Assembly (NCBI GenBank): GCA_900768045.1
Contig: CAAGBL010000004.1
Span: 21,046 to 85,045, forward strand
Source of the DNA: an uncultured Alistipes sp.
Lineage (GTDB): Bacteria; Bacteroidota; Bacteroidia; Bacteroidales; Rikenellaceae
DNA length: 64,000 bases
Direction: 5' to 3'
Shown: in pieces, positions 56,063 to 64,000 of the stretch
How the letters are laid out: every line of letters begins with the position of its first letter
How positions within the stretch are numbered: position 1 is the stretch's first letter
The notes under the pieces: generated by a model
What the model saw: only the letters and a program-made list of their open reading frames with translations
What the model was told of the DNA's origin: nothing
Database searches by the model: none
Position numbers and translations under genes: made by a program

Positions 56063-57589
56063 ATGAGCAACAAAGTATTATTGATGATATTGGATGGTTG
56101 GGGCATTGGCGATAAGAGCAAGTCGGACGTCATTTACTCAATGAATCCTGAATATATTAACGCCATGACAGCTAAGTATCCCCATGCTGAGCTTAAGACC
56201 GATGGCGAGAATGTAGGTTTACCTGAGGGCCAGATGGGTAACTCTGAGGTTGGCCACCTAAATATCGGTGCTGGACGTGTAGTTTACCAGGATCTTGTGA
56301 AGATTAACCGTGCATGCCGTGACAACTCTATCCTCGAAAACAGGGAGATTGTTAAGGCTTTCGAGTATGCTAAGGCTAATGGCGTGAATGTTCACTTCAT
56401 GGGCCTTGTATCTGACGGTGGTGTACACTCATCTCTTGACCACCTCTTCAAGCTCTGCGACATCTCGAAGCACTACGGCATTGAGAAGACCTTTGTTCAC
56501 TGCTTCATGGACGGTCGTGACACAGACCCACGTAGCGGCAAGGGCTTCATCGCAGCGTTGGAGGAGCACATGGCAAAGTCGACAGGTAAGATTGCTTCAA
56601 TCATCGGTCGCTACTATGCTATGGACCGTGATAAGCGTTGGGAGCGTGTGAAGATTGCCTACGACCAGCTTGTAAATGGCGTTGGCGAGAAGGCTACAAA
56701 CATGGTTGAGGCTATGCAGAAGTCGTACGACGAGGGCACAACAGATGAGTTTGTTAAGCCTATCGTGAATGTTGACGCTGAGGGCAATGCTATCGGCACA
56801 ATTAAGCCTAACGACGTTGTTATCTTCTTCAACTACCGTAACGACCGTGCTAAGGAGCTCACTATCGTCCTCACACAGAAGGACATGCCTGAGGAGGGTA
56901 TGCACACCTTGCCTTTGCACTACTGCTGCATGACTCCTTACGATGCTACGTTCGAGGGCTTGCACATCCTCTTCGACAAGGAGAATGTGCCTAACACCCT
57001 TGGCGAGTATGTTGCAGCTCAGGGCTTGAAGCAGTTGCGTATTGCCGAGACCGAGAAGTATGCACACGTAACATTCTTCCTTAATGGTGGTCGTGAGGCA
57101 GAGTTCGAGGGCGAGGAGCGCATCCTTGTTGCTTCGCCTAAGGTTGCTACATACGACCTTCAGCCTGAGATGTCGGCATACGAGGTTAAGGATAAGTTGG
57201 TTGCAGCTCTTGGCGAGCAGAAGTACGACTTCATCTGCCTTAACTTTGCTAATGGCGACATGGTGGGTCACACTGGCGTTTATGAGGCTATCGAGAAGGC
57301 TGTTAAGGCTGTTGATGAGTGCGTTAAGGATGTTGTCGAGGCTGCTAAGGCTAACGGCTACGAGGTTGTTCAGATTGCCGACCACGGTAACGCCGACAAC
57401 GCTGTTAATGCCGACGGCACACCTAACACAGCACACTCACTCAACCCTGTGCCTATCGTAGTTGTTTCGGAGCGTGTAGCAAAGGTTAAGAGTGGTATCT
57501 TGGCAGACGTTGCACCTACCGTTCTCGACCTTATGGGCCTTGAGAAGCCTACCGAGATGACTGGTGAGTCGTTGGTAGAGTTTAAGTAG
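56063..57589 (+). CDS. gpmI: 2,3-bisphosphoglycerate-independent phosphoglycerate mutase
   Basis: GpmI interconverts 3- and 2-phosphoglycerate in glycolysis using two manganese ions. The 508-aa protein has LMILDGWGIGD, the phospho-serine nucleophile Ser61 in QMGNSEVGHLNIGAGR, FMDGRDTDPRSGKGFI, GRYYAMDRDKRWERV, FFNYRNDRAKE and the C-terminal metal site NGDMVGHTGVYEA and QIADHGNADNAVN. It starts 25 bp after the alaS stop, so the two are probably co-transcribed. A strong terminator follows. Confidence 0.97.
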   Translation: MSNKVLLMILDGWGIGDKSKSDVIYSMNPEYINAMTAKYPHAELKTDGENVGLPEGQMGNSEVGHLNIGAGRVVYQDLVKINRACRDNSILENREIVKAFEYAKANGVNVHFMGLVSDGGVHSSLDHLFKLCDISKHYGIEKTFVHCFMDGRDTDPRSGKGFIAALEEHMAKSTGKIASIIGRYYAMDRDKRWERVKIAYDQLVNGVGEKATNMVEAMQKSYDEGTTDEFVKPIVNVDAEGNAIGTIKPNDVVIFFNYRNDRAKELTIVLTQKDMPEEGMHTLPLHYCCMTPYDATFEGLHILFDKENVPNTLGEYVAAQGLKQLRIAETEKYAHVTFFLNGGREAEFEGEERILVASPKVATYDLQPEMSAYEVKDKLVAALGEQKYDFICLNFANGDMVGHTGVYEAIEKAVKAVDECVKDVVEAAKANGYEVVQIADHGNADNAVNADGTPNTAHSLNPVPIVVVSERVAKVKSGILADVAPTVLDLMGLEKPTEMTGESLVEFK

Positions 57590-57612
57590 TCGAACAATAC
57601 CTATATATATAG

Positions 57613-57655
57613 AGTATCGCCTGCGGGAGTTATCCTGCGGGCGATACTTTTTTTT
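57613..57655 (+). terminator. Strong terminator after gpmI
   Basis: AGTATCGCC (57613-57621) pairs with GGCGATACT (57640-57648), with inner TGCGGG/CCTGCG pairing (57622-57639), followed by a run of Ts. Confidence 0.9.
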
Positions 57656-57658
57656 GGT

Positions 57659-57676
57659 CTGAAAAGGTCAGAATGA
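57659..57676 (+). pseudogene. Remnant of the 3' end of a RepA-like ATPase gene
   Basis: CTG AAA AGG TCA GAA TGA encodes LKRSE-stop, matching the last residues (LKRSEL-stop) of the intact ATPase at 28941. It is followed by a palindrome and a DUF6371-like fragment in the same order and spacing as at 28.9 kb. Alone it would be weak; with the flanking matches it is convincing. Confidence 0.7.
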
Positions 57677-57681
57677 TAAAT

Positions 57682-57734
57682 GTTCACGTTCACATGTTCA
57701 AAAACCCTATGTGTTTGAACATGTGAACATGAAC
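57682..57734. repeat. Palindromic element, copy B
   Basis: Arms at 57682-57702 and 57714-57734 match at 20 of 21 positions and enclose an 11-nt loop AACCCTATGTG. The core arm is GTTCACATGTTCAAA / TTTGAACATGTGAAC. This is the most perfect of the three copies. Confidence 0.9.
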
Positions 57735-57759
57735 TAAATATAATGTAAAATATATCAAG

Positions 57760-58112
57760 ATGAACGATTATAGATATCAATTAGAGAGGTATCGAGGTAG
57801 AGGTAGTAGATATGTATCTTCTCAGTGTGGACGTATATATATATATTCACTCGATACATTGATACTTATAATAATAATGAGTATATCAATGAGAGAGCAG
57901 GCAAGTGTAATCGTTTGGATAAGTGTGGATACCATTACACACCCAAACAATACTTTGAGGATAACCCTTGGAGGCGAGATAACTCATGTTCACATGTTCA
58001 TACACATAGGGTTTTTGAACACGTGAACGTGAACAAGCCTCAACTTCCGCCTCGTCCTCAGAGAGAGCCCTATGGTCTAATCCCTCGGTGGGTGATGGAG
58101 CGTAGCGCATAA
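57760..58112 (+). pseudogene. Frameshifted, truncated DUF6371-like gene
   Basis: Reading from the ATG at 57760, MNDYRYQLERYRGRGSRYV aligns with MSEYRYQLEKYRGRGSRYV of the intact gene at 29019. The frame then shifts near 57830-57850, at a TA-rich run, into a second frame with IFTRYIDTYNNNEYIN, GKCNRLDKCGYHYTPKQYFED and LIPRWVMERSA, stopping at 58112. The zinc-ribbon CPKC has become SSQC, so the first cysteine is lost. The protein would be one third of the normal 317 aa. Palindrome copy C lies inside, at the linker between the zinc ribbon and the next domain. It is a decayed copy, not a functional gene. Confidence 0.88.
57984..58034. repeat. Palindromic element, copy C (inverted)
   Basis: Left arm CATGTTCACATGTTCA and right arm TGAACACGTGAACGTGAAC enclose a loop whose reverse complement reads AAAACCCTATGTG. 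This is the loop of copy B, but in inverted orientation. It lies within the pseudogene. Confidence 0.85.
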
Positions 58113-58148
58113 AAAATGGGGGGAACCGAGTTTATTGGTCACCCCCAT
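58111..58148 (-). terminator. Terminator after ffh
   Basis: On the minus strand ATGGGGG pairs with CCCCCAT, with inner GACC/GGTT pairing, followed by TTTTTT. It overlaps the end of the pseudogene fragment. Confidence 0.75.
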
Positions 58149-58167
58149 ATTATCACTTAGAGAAGAT

Positions 58168-59508
58168 TTATCTACGGCGCATGCCTCCACGCTGCATATT
58201 GCGCATCTGCTGCTGAAGACCACCACCCGCAACCGTCTTCATCATCTTGCGAGTCTCCTCAAACTGCTTGAGTAGGCGGTTAACATCGGCGATGTTAGTA
58301 CCCGAGCCCTTAGCGATACGCTCACGACGACGTGCATTGATAATCTCAGGGTTCTCACGCTCAGTAGGAGTCATAGAGTCGATGATAGCCTCAGTCTGCT
58401 TGAAGGCATCATCAGGAATATCTACATTCTTAAGCATCTTACCCATGCCAGGAATCATCGAAGCGAGGTCCTTAAGGTTACCCATCTTCTTAATCTGATT
58501 AATCTGGTCACGGAAGTCGTTGAAGTTGAACTGATTCTTAATGAGCTTCTTCTTGAGCTTACGTGCCTGCTCCTCGTCAAACTGCTCCTGCGCACGCTCA
58601 ACAAGCGAAACGACATCGCCCATGCCCAAGATACGGTCAGCCATACGCTCAGGGTGGAAGACCTGCAAGGCATCCATCTTCTCGCCAGCCGAGATAAACT
58701 TCAAAGGCTTATCTACGACCGAGCGGATAGAGATAGCTGCACCACCACGAGTATCGCCATCGAGCTTAGTAAGAACTACGCCGTCGAAGTCGAGGCGGTC
58801 GTTGAACTCCTTAGCAGTATTTACAGCATCCTGACCAGTCATCGAGTCGACAACAAACAGGGTCTCCGAAGGGTTAACTGCCGCCTTAATAGCGGTAATC
58901 TCCTGCATCATAGCCTCGTCAACAGCCAAACGGCCCGCAGTATCGACGATTACGGTATTGTACGACTTAGAACGTGCATACTTGATAGCGTTCTCGGCAA
59001 TAAGCACTGGGTTGTTGTTGCCCTCCTCGGTATATACCTCTACACCTACGGTCTCTCCCAAGATTTTGAGCTGGTCGATAGCTGCTGGACGATACACATC
59101 GCCCGCAACCAACAACACCTGGCGGCCCTTCTTGCTTTTAATATGTGCTGCGAGCTTACCCGAGAAGGTAGTCTTACCCGAACCCTGAAGACCAGCGATA
59201 AGGATTACTGCGGGGTTGCCCTCGAGCTTAATATCGGTAGCTGTGCCACCCATAAGCTGCGCAAGCTCATCACGTACAATCTTTGTCATCATCTGTCCTG
59301 GCTTCACCGAGCGCAACACATCCTGTCCCATCGCCTTCTGCTTAACCTCGTCGGTAAAGTTCTTGGCAACCTTATAGTTAACATCGGCATCGATAAGTGC
59401 ACGGCGAATCTCCTTTAGAGTCTCGGCAACATTAATCTCGGTAATGCGGCCCTCACCCTTTAGAATTTTAAACGAGCGTTCAAGTTTCTCGGTAAGATTT
59501 TCAAACAT
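58168..59508 (-). CDS. ffh: Signal recognition particle protein Ffh
   Basis: Ffh is the GTPase of the signal recognition particle. The 446-aa protein has an N domain, G domain with GLQGSGKT at 106-113, DTAGR at 188-192 and TKLDGDTRGG, and an M domain with methionine-rich helices (IPGMGKMLKNV, TPTERENPEIINARRRERIAKGSG) for the signal peptide and SRP RNA. The tail ends GGGLQQQMRNMQRGGMRRR. Promoter TTG-N20-TATCTTTG is at 59546-59576. SRP RNA (ffs) was not found in the window. Confidence 0.97.
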   Translation of the reverse strand: MFENLTEKLERSFKILKGEGRITEINVAETLKEIRRALIDADVNYKVAKNFTDEVKQKAMGQDVLRSVKPGQMMTKIVRDELAQLMGGTATDIKLEGNPAVILIAGLQGSGKTTFSGKLAAHIKSKKGRQVLLVAGDVYRPAAIDQLKILGETVGVEVYTEEGNNNPVLIAENAIKYARSKSYNTVIVDTAGRLAVDEAMMQEITAIKAAVNPSETLFVVDSMTGQDAVNTAKEFNDRLDFDGVVLTKLDGDTRGGAAISIRSVVDKPLKFISAGEKMDALQVFHPERMADRILGMGDVVSLVERAQEQFDEEQARKLKKKLIKNQFNFNDFRDQINQIKKMGNLKDLASMIPGMGKMLKNVDIPDDAFKQTEAIIDSMTPTERENPEIINARRRERIAKGSGTNIADVNRLLKQFEETRKMMKTVAGGGLQQQMRNMQRGGMRRR

Positions 59509-59545
59509 ATGTTTCTATTTTAATTATTTTCTTAAATTAGGCGCA

Positions 59546-59576
59546 CAAAGATATAGAATATATCTTAATTTTCCAA
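59546..59576 (-). promoter_or_regulatory. Promoter of ffh
   Basis: On the minus strand TTG (59576-59574), a 20-bp spacer and TATCTTTG (59553-59546). The -33 box overlaps the end of the clostripain-type gene (59565), so ffh has its own promoter inside its neighbour. Confidence 0.82.
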
Positions 59577-61073
59577 CGCTATAACCTCTTTATACCAATT
59601 TGTTGTCGTCCAACCATTAGGATAGGCCTCGCTCGGCGCCGATGTGGTAACACCCGAGTAGACCTCTGTGTCTATAGGATATGTGCCATAATTGCCGTAT
59701 GCCGAGTAGAATGTATCGAGCGTAAAGGCGGCTACAACACACTCCTTCATCTGCGCATTAAATCTATCGAGGGCCTCGCCATTCGTTGCAACAACATTTA
59801 CCCACTCACCAAAGTCGTAGAACTGATGCTTTCTCTGCCCCTCGTAGCTTTGCAGCGAGCTAACATCATACTCGCCCTTCTGCTTTGCAGTCTGCATCAC
59901 AGCACGTGTAGCATCGGCAAGTGACTCGATATCAGCGCACTCATACACAGCAACTGAACCACAGCGTGAGCTACCAACATACTCATCTCGATAATACTCG
60001 TAGTAGCTCTTAGCCGCACCCACATAATCGGTGCTCTGGCCAAAATTCGCAAACAAGTAGGGTAGTGTGCGATGGTAGGGAAAGCCCTTACCCATAATCT
60101 CGCAGGGAGAGGCAATGATATAGTTTGCCGAATTGCGCAAGTCGTAGATAGCCTCGATGTTCGACATAAAGCAGGCGTCAAACAAAATATAGTCGAGTGC
60201 AACACCCGAGCAATCGACACCCTCCACAAGCTCATCTATGTCTACCTGAACGTTGTTCTCGCCAAAGGCACGTGTTACCTCAGCACCCACCGTGGGTATC
60301 CAAGGGTTGTAGCCAGCGCTCAGCGTAGTGATATCACTCTCGCCATTTACAATATCACGCAGAATCCACCCCTGGCCATGTCCTGCGAAGACTATTCCGT
60401 AGCGATTAGCTGGCGCTATCTCTGCCATCGTCGATATATACTCGCCAATCAGCTCAGGCGTAATCCTCGAATCGCCATCGAGAGTTATCTCCATGAGGCG
60501 CTGCTCGATACACTCTCCACCGCTTACATCGTAACATAGCTCTCCGATATACCCCTTAGTTTTAGACTCCTGACGGAAGAACACCACTCGGTTACTATTT
60601 CCCAAGATGCCAGTCTCAATGGCCGATGAAGCATCTTCAAGGTTGGTAGTAAAGTAACGGCTAAGGCTTGTACCAAAGAAATAGAACATCAACGTATGCT
60701 CGGCAACAGCTGGTGGCGCTCCATACTGCAAGAGTGTTATGGTTATCTCCTGGCACCTTGGGGCAGATATTGTTATCGCTGCACTACGATATTTACCCTC
60801 ATTGGACTCTACATGCAACTCTACAACACCATTTTGAGAGTTATCAACGAGGGTTACCCATGGCTCGCTACACCTAACATTGAACTTAACATCAGAGTTC
60901 GTAATATCCTTATGTACAAAATATTCGACCACTACATTTTGCTCAACATGAGTACACACAACATCGTCTGCATCAATTTTATATAAAGTAGCATTGCCAA
61001 TATCGCAGCCTACGCAGAGTAGTTGGGTTACGATAGAGACAAATATTATCAAAACACTCCTTAGCTTCATCAT
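59565..61073 (-). CDS. Clostripain-family (C11) lipoprotein with BACON-like N-terminal domain
   Basis: The 502-aa lipoprotein has lipobox Cys23 (LCVGC). Residues about 45-120 are BACON-like (SEPWVTLVDNSQNGVVELHVESNEG, AITISA...TITLLQYG). A C11 caspase-fold domain follows: LMFYFFGTSLS, catalytic His in YGIVFAGHGQGWI, catalytic Cys in YILFDACFMSNIEA, then YIIASPCEIMGKGFPY. C11 peptidases cleave after Arg/Lys and are common in gut Bacteroidales. The start at 61073 (or 61070) is supported by the TATCTTTG box at 61087-61094; the in-frame extension to 61112 overlaps the DUF4919 stop. Confidence 0.88.
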   Translation of the reverse strand: MMKLRSVLIIFVSIVTQLLCVGCDIGNATLYKIDADDVVCTHVEQNVVVEYFVHKDITNSDVKFNVRCSEPWVTLVDNSQNGVVELHVESNEGKYRSAAITISAPRCQEITITLLQYGAPPAVAEHTLMFYFFGTSLSRYFTTNLEDASSAIETGILGNSNRVVFFRQESKTKGYIGELCYDVSGGECIEQRLMEITLDGDSRITPELIGEYISTMAEIAPANRYGIVFAGHGQGWILRDIVNGESDITTLSAGYNPWIPTVGAEVTRAFGENNVQVDIDELVEGVDCSGVALDYILFDACFMSNIEAIYDLRNSANYIIASPCEIMGKGFPYHRTLPYLFANFGQSTDYVGAAKSYYEYYRDEYVGSSRCGSVAVYECADIESLADATRAVMQTAKQKGEYDVSSLQSYEGQRKHQFYDFGEWVNVVATNGEALDRFNAQMKECVVAAFTLDTFYSAYGNYGTYPIDTEVYSGVTTSAPSEAYPNGWTTTNWYKEVIALEN

Positions 61074-61086
61074 TACATATTTTGGG

Positions 61087-61094
61087 CAAAGATA
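61087..61094 (-). promoter_or_regulatory. -7 box of the clostripain-type gene
   Basis: TATCTTTG on the minus strand, 13 nt before the first ATG, located between the DUF4919 stop and the gene. Confidence 0.6.
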
Positions 61095-61111
61095 CGAAAA
61101 CATAGCATCCA

Positions 61112-61861
61112 CTACTTATACTCACGAGGTTTAAGGTTGTTAAACTGCCATGTTCTATCACGCTTAATAACAACCTCGTCGGGCTTATTGCGATATACAC
61201 GACTATAATCGAAGTAGAAGCCCTTAATCCTATCCTTGAGCACCTTGGTTAGCGGCACATACTCAACATTACGACTTATTATTCGGCTCTGGCCATACTG
61301 ATAGCCCTTAGAGGCAAGCAGGTCGTAGGCGTGCGAAAACATCAATATATGCCATGGCGACGACTCCTTAAGTCCCGTTCCTGACGACTCGATAGTATGC
61401 AACACACCGTTTAGATGGTCGAAATATAGCTGCTCACGCTGCACATCGCCAAGAGCGCCGTAGGCAAACGCCAACATATTAAGCACCTTGGGATTGAACG
61501 GGTCGAGCTCCATAGCCTCCAAACCACGCTCAATGAGCGACTGAAGCTGAGCAACACTCGGCATCTCGACATCTATACTGCTCATTATTAACAGCATCTC
61601 ATCAAGGGCACGATTATCAACAAAGGGGCGATAAGACTCCTGGTATAGATAGCCGTAATAGAGATAGAAGTACTCCTCCTCAGTGAGCTTCTCCGCTCCG
61701 TTACGATACTTAAGCATAAGGTTGGTATAGTAATATGGCGATGTTGCCGAGAGTGTCTGATGCAAGATATCATCTTCGTCGGGCACACGCACATTATCCT
61801 CCTGCGCCATTAGCATTGTAGGCAAGAGCGAGAATAGCAACGCTATAAATAGATGTTTCAT
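61112..61861 (-). CDS. Secreted DUF4919-family protein
   Basis: The 249-aa protein has a signal peptide (MKHLFIALLFSLLPTMLMA). Residues about 45-170 contain helical, TPR-like repeats (YFYLYYGYLYQESYRPF, ALDEMLLIMSSIDVEMPSVAQLQSLIERGLEAMELDPFNPKVLNMLAFAYGALGD in parts). The C-terminal quarter has ISRNVEYVPLTKVLKDRIKGFYFDYSRVY. This matches DUF4919, a Bacteroidales family of unknown function. The ATG at 61861 is chosen. It starts 36 bp after the dapA stop on the same strand. Confidence 0.78.
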   Translation of the reverse strand: MKHLFIALLFSLLPTMLMAQEDNVRVPDEDDILHQTLSATSPYYYTNLMLKYRNGAEKLTEEEYFYLYYGYLYQESYRPFVDNRALDEMLLIMSSIDVEMPSVAQLQSLIERGLEAMELDPFNPKVLNMLAFAYGALGDVQREQLYFDHLNGVLHTIESSGTGLKESSPWHILMFSHAYDLLASKGYQYGQSRIISRNVEYVPLTKVLKDRIKGFYFDYSRVYRNKPDEVVIKRDRTWQFNNLKPREYK

Positions 61862-61897
61862 CGTGTAGTAATTTGCTCTATATGACCAACGCAACAA

Positions 61898-62785
61898 CTA
61901 TCGCAAATCGTATTTCTCGATGGTTGTTTTAATCTCCGCAGCCAACGCCTCTGTAGCCTCTACAAGCGGCAGACGCACCTCGGCACTTGTAAGCTCCATT
62001 GTCGCAGTCATCGACTTTGCACCCACAGGATTTCCCTCCTTAAAGAGCAGGTTAATAGGCTCCTCAAGCTGCTGCATCTGGGCCTCAGCCTCGACAATAT
62101 GTCCAGCCATAGCATCATGCACACAACGGCAGAACTTCTCAGGGAAGGTGTTGGCAGCCACCGAGATAACGCCATCGCCACCACGCTTAACAAGCTCCAC
62201 GGTAAGGCCATCATCGCCCGAGAGCACAAGGAAGCGCTCAGGACGACCGTCAAGAATCTGCTGCATCTGCTCAATATTGCCACATGCCTCCTTCACAGCC
62301 ACAATCTTCTCGGTAGCATGTGCTAAGCGTAGCGTAGTCTCAGCAGTCATATTCATACCCGTACGACCAGGCACGTTATAGATAATCACTGGCACTGGCG
62401 AGGCCTCGGCAACAGCCATAAAGTGGCGATAGACACCCTCCTGCGACGGCTTATTGTAGTATGGCACAACGCTAAGTATAGCCACGGTATCCGAGAGGTC
62501 GAACGTGCGTAGCTGCTCAACAAGCGAGTGGGTATCGTTACTACCCATACCTGCAACAATCGCCACACGGCCCGCTGTCTGCTTTACGATAAATCGCAAC
62601 ACCTTATTACGCTCCTCGAGCGACATTGTTGCAGTCTCAGCGGTTGAGCCGAGTGCCACAATATAATCTACACCGCCCTCGATAACATACTCAACCATGC
62701 GACCAAGCGCCTCGTAGTCAACATCGTAATTCTTGAATGGGGTAATCAGTGCAACACCTACACCCTTAATCATATCCTGTACCAT
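61898..62785 (-). CDS. dapA: 4-hydroxy-tetrahydrodipicolinate synthase
   Basis: DapA condenses pyruvate and aspartate semialdehyde in lysine and meso-DAP synthesis. The 295-aa protein has the pyruvate Schiff-base lysine K165 (VAVKEACGN), Y136 (VIIYNVPGRTG), the GSTAE motif (usual GTTGE) and a C-terminal alpha domain. The ATG at 62785 (MVQDMIKGVGVALITPF) is used instead of the in-frame TTG at 62791. GSTAE has Ala for the second Gly but keeps the Thr/Glu pattern, so activity is likely. It follows ligA by 18 bp. Confidence 0.93.
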   Translation of the reverse strand: MVQDMIKGVGVALITPFKNYDVDYEALGRMVEYVIEGGVDYIVALGSTAETATMSLEERNKVLRFIVKQTAGRVAIVAGMGSNDTHSLVEQLRTFDLSDTVAILSVVPYYNKPSQEGVYRHFMAVAEASPVPVIIYNVPGRTGMNMTAETTLRLAHATEKIVAVKEACGNIEQMQQILDGRPERFLVLSGDDGLTVELVKRGGDGVISVAANTFPEKFCRCVHDAMAGHIVEAEAQMQQLEEPINLLFKEGNPVGAKSMTATMELTSAEVRLPLVEATEALAAEIKTTIEKYDLR

Positions 62786-62803
62786 AATCAAATAATTTTC
62801 TAA

Positions 62804-64000
62804 TTAAAACAATGTACCCTGAATAGGCTTCTCAGCAACACGTTTCACAGCGTCGGAGCTCTCAGTGCCCTCACTTACCTCGACCTTCTCGGCCTGAGCA
62901 ATCAACGCCATAAACTCTGCTTCACTAAGAATCTTAACACCCAACTTCTCCGCCTTCTGGCGTTTTGCTGGGCCCATATTATCTCCCGCAACAACAAAGT
63001 CGACATTAGCAGATACGGCAGCAAGGTTTCTACCGCCATGCCTCTCGACTAATGCCTTCACATCGTCACGAGACAATCCCACAAACTTACCAGAGATAAC
63101 TACACTCTTACCCTCGAGGATATTAGACTCTCTTACCTTATCTTTAACTTCAAACTGCAAACCTGCACTGCGCAATCGCTCGACAATCTCCAAGTTCGAC
63201 TCATTGCTAAAATACTCAACAATGGCATCTGCGATTTTTGCACCCACCTCCTCGGCCTCCGCAAGCTCCTCTCTTGTCGCTTTAGCAATGGCATCAAGCG
63301 TACGGAAGTGCGATGCAAGATACTTTGCCGTGGTCTCACCAACAAAGCGAATACCCAAGGCAAACAACACCCTTTCAAAGGCAACCTCCTTAGAGAGTCG
63401 CACACCCTCCAAGATATTTGCTGCCGACTTCTCGCCAAGGCGTGGCAGAGCCGCAAGCTGAACGGGATCGAGATAGTAGATATCAGATATATTACGAACG
63501 AGGCCATTCTCCCACAACAGCTCAATAGTCTCACCACCAAGGCCCTCAATATCCATCGCCTTGCGCTTCACAAAGTGCTCAATGCGGCCGATAATCTGAG
63601 GCTTACAACCTCCTGCATTAGGGCAGTAGTGCTTAGCTTCGCCCTCGTAGCGCACAAGCTCGCTACCACACTCAGGGCAGTGTGTGATATACTCAAATGG
63701 TCGACTATCAGCCCCTCGCTCCGAGAGCTCAACCTCTGTAATCTTCGGGATAATCTCGCCTCCCTTCTCAACATATACCATATCCCCAAGACGAATATCC
63801 AAGAGGGCTATTTGGTCGGCATTATGTATCGAGGCACGCTTAACAACAGTTCCCGCCAACTGCACAGGGGCAAGGTTGGCCACAGGCGTTATAGCCCCCG
63901 TACGACCTACTTGAAAGTCTACGCTAAGCAGCTTTGTGAGTGCTCGCTCAGCCTGAAACTTATAGGCCACAGCCCATCGTGGCGCCTTTGCCGTAGAGCC
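62804..64000 (-). CDS. ligA: NAD-dependent DNA ligase, C-terminal part (cut by window edge)
   Basis: LigA seals nicks using NAD. About 398 residues are visible, starting inside the nucleotidyltransferase domain (APRWAVAYKFQAE). OB fold VGRTGAITPVANLAPVQLAGTVVKRASIHN, zinc finger CPECGSELVRYEGEAKHYCPNAGGC, HhH region and BRCT domain (VVISGKFVGLSRDDVKALVERHGG) follow. A short C-terminal tail ends QGTLF. The frame is open to position 64000, so the KXDG lysine and N-terminal Ia domain lie outside. It precedes dapA, with 18 bp between. Confidence 0.96.
   Translation of the reverse strand, partial: GSTAKAPRWAVAYKFQAERALTKLLSVDFQVGRTGAITPVANLAPVQLAGTVVKRASIHNADQIALLDIRLGDMVYVEKGGEIIPKITEVELSERGADSRPFEYITHCPECGSELVRYEGEAKHYCPNAGGCKPQIIGRIEHFVKRKAMDIEGLGGETIELLWENGLVRNISDIYYLDPVQLAALPRLGEKSAANILEGVRLSKEVAFERVLFALGIRFVGETTAKYLASHFRTLDAIAKATREELAEAEEVGAKIADAIVEYFSNESNLEIVERLRSAGLQFEVKDKVRESNILEGKSVVISGKFVGLSRDDVKALVERHGGRNLAAVSANVDFVVAGDNMGPAKRQKAEKLGVKILSEAEFMALIAQAEKVEVSEGTESSDAVKRVAEKPIQGTLF

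Noticed and set aside
56597..57436. 279-codon open frame antisense to gpmI
   Set aside because: Same pattern of antisense codon bias inside a well supported gene; product is a Leu/Asn/Val-rich sequence with no recognisable fold.
58654..59418. 254-codon open frame antisense to ffh
   Set aside because: Shadow of ffh; no start signal and no similarity to a known protein.

Overview
The window is a Bacteroidota (Bacteroidales) chromosome segment. The best evidence is the repeated promoter signature of this phylum, a TTG/TTTG box about 19-20 bp upstream of TAnnTTTG. It is readable in front of the YtrB-like ABC operon, gyrB, rho, ffh, the tRNA-Leu gene and others. Further support comes from BACON-domain lipoproteins, the DUF4251, DUF4252, DUF4836 and DUF4919 families, GH95 and CBM20-GH77 enzymes, and a tRNA without an encoded CCA end. 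A cysteate-synthase-type enzyme points to a sulfonolipid-making gut lineage such as Alistipes or other Rikenellaceae. That genus-level guess is an inference.

Layout. 0-9.5 kb: start of uvrC (cut by the left edge), a YtrA/YtrB-type ABC exporter operon with a perfect operator-like inverted repeat at its promoter, then a tight operon of a CvfB-like S1 protein, a methyltransferase, an omega-amidase, a TauE/SafE exporter and uvrA. 9.6-18 kb: an outer-membrane porin, DUF4252 and DUF4251 proteins, and a leftward operon of a DUF4836-like lipoprotein, an ABC ATPase, an FtsX-type permease, a GNAT enzyme and an ABC-F ATPase. 18-27.5 kb: cysteate synthase, manA, a degenerate LuxR-type regulator, a BACON lipoprotein, a VanX-like dipeptidase, a predicted caspase-fold lipoprotein, DUF456, udk and gyrB. 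27.8-30.6 kb: an accessory cassette (RepA-like ATPase plus a zinc-ribbon/DUF6371 protein) followed by a repeat island. 30.6-40.5 kb: HAD phosphatase and malQ, S1/P1 nuclease and rho, a pRiA4b-ORF3-like gene, miaA, tRNA-Leu(UAA) and a GH95 alpha-L-fucosidase.

40.5-53.3 kb is one long leftward block: two M23 endopeptidases, a HAD phosphatase, a GIN-domain protein, addB and addA, then an ABC exporter, an HPr-kinase-like protein and an S24/S26 peptidase that together look like RiPP or lasso-peptide accessory genes without a visible precursor, and finally ispF. 53.4-64 kb: alaS, gpmI, a decayed copy of the 28-kb accessory cassette, ffh, a clostripain-type lipoprotein, DUF4919, dapA and the 3' part of ligA (cut by the right edge).

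The most unusual content is: (1) the duplicated ATPase/DUF6371 cassette with three copies of a palindrome that has a conserved asymmetric loop, one copy inverted inside the decayed gene; (2) the kinase/peptidase/ABC trio downstream of AddAB; (3) a lipoprotein-linked ABC transporter whose ATPase seems to lack the H-loop histidine. Most of the rest is ordinary housekeeping sequence.
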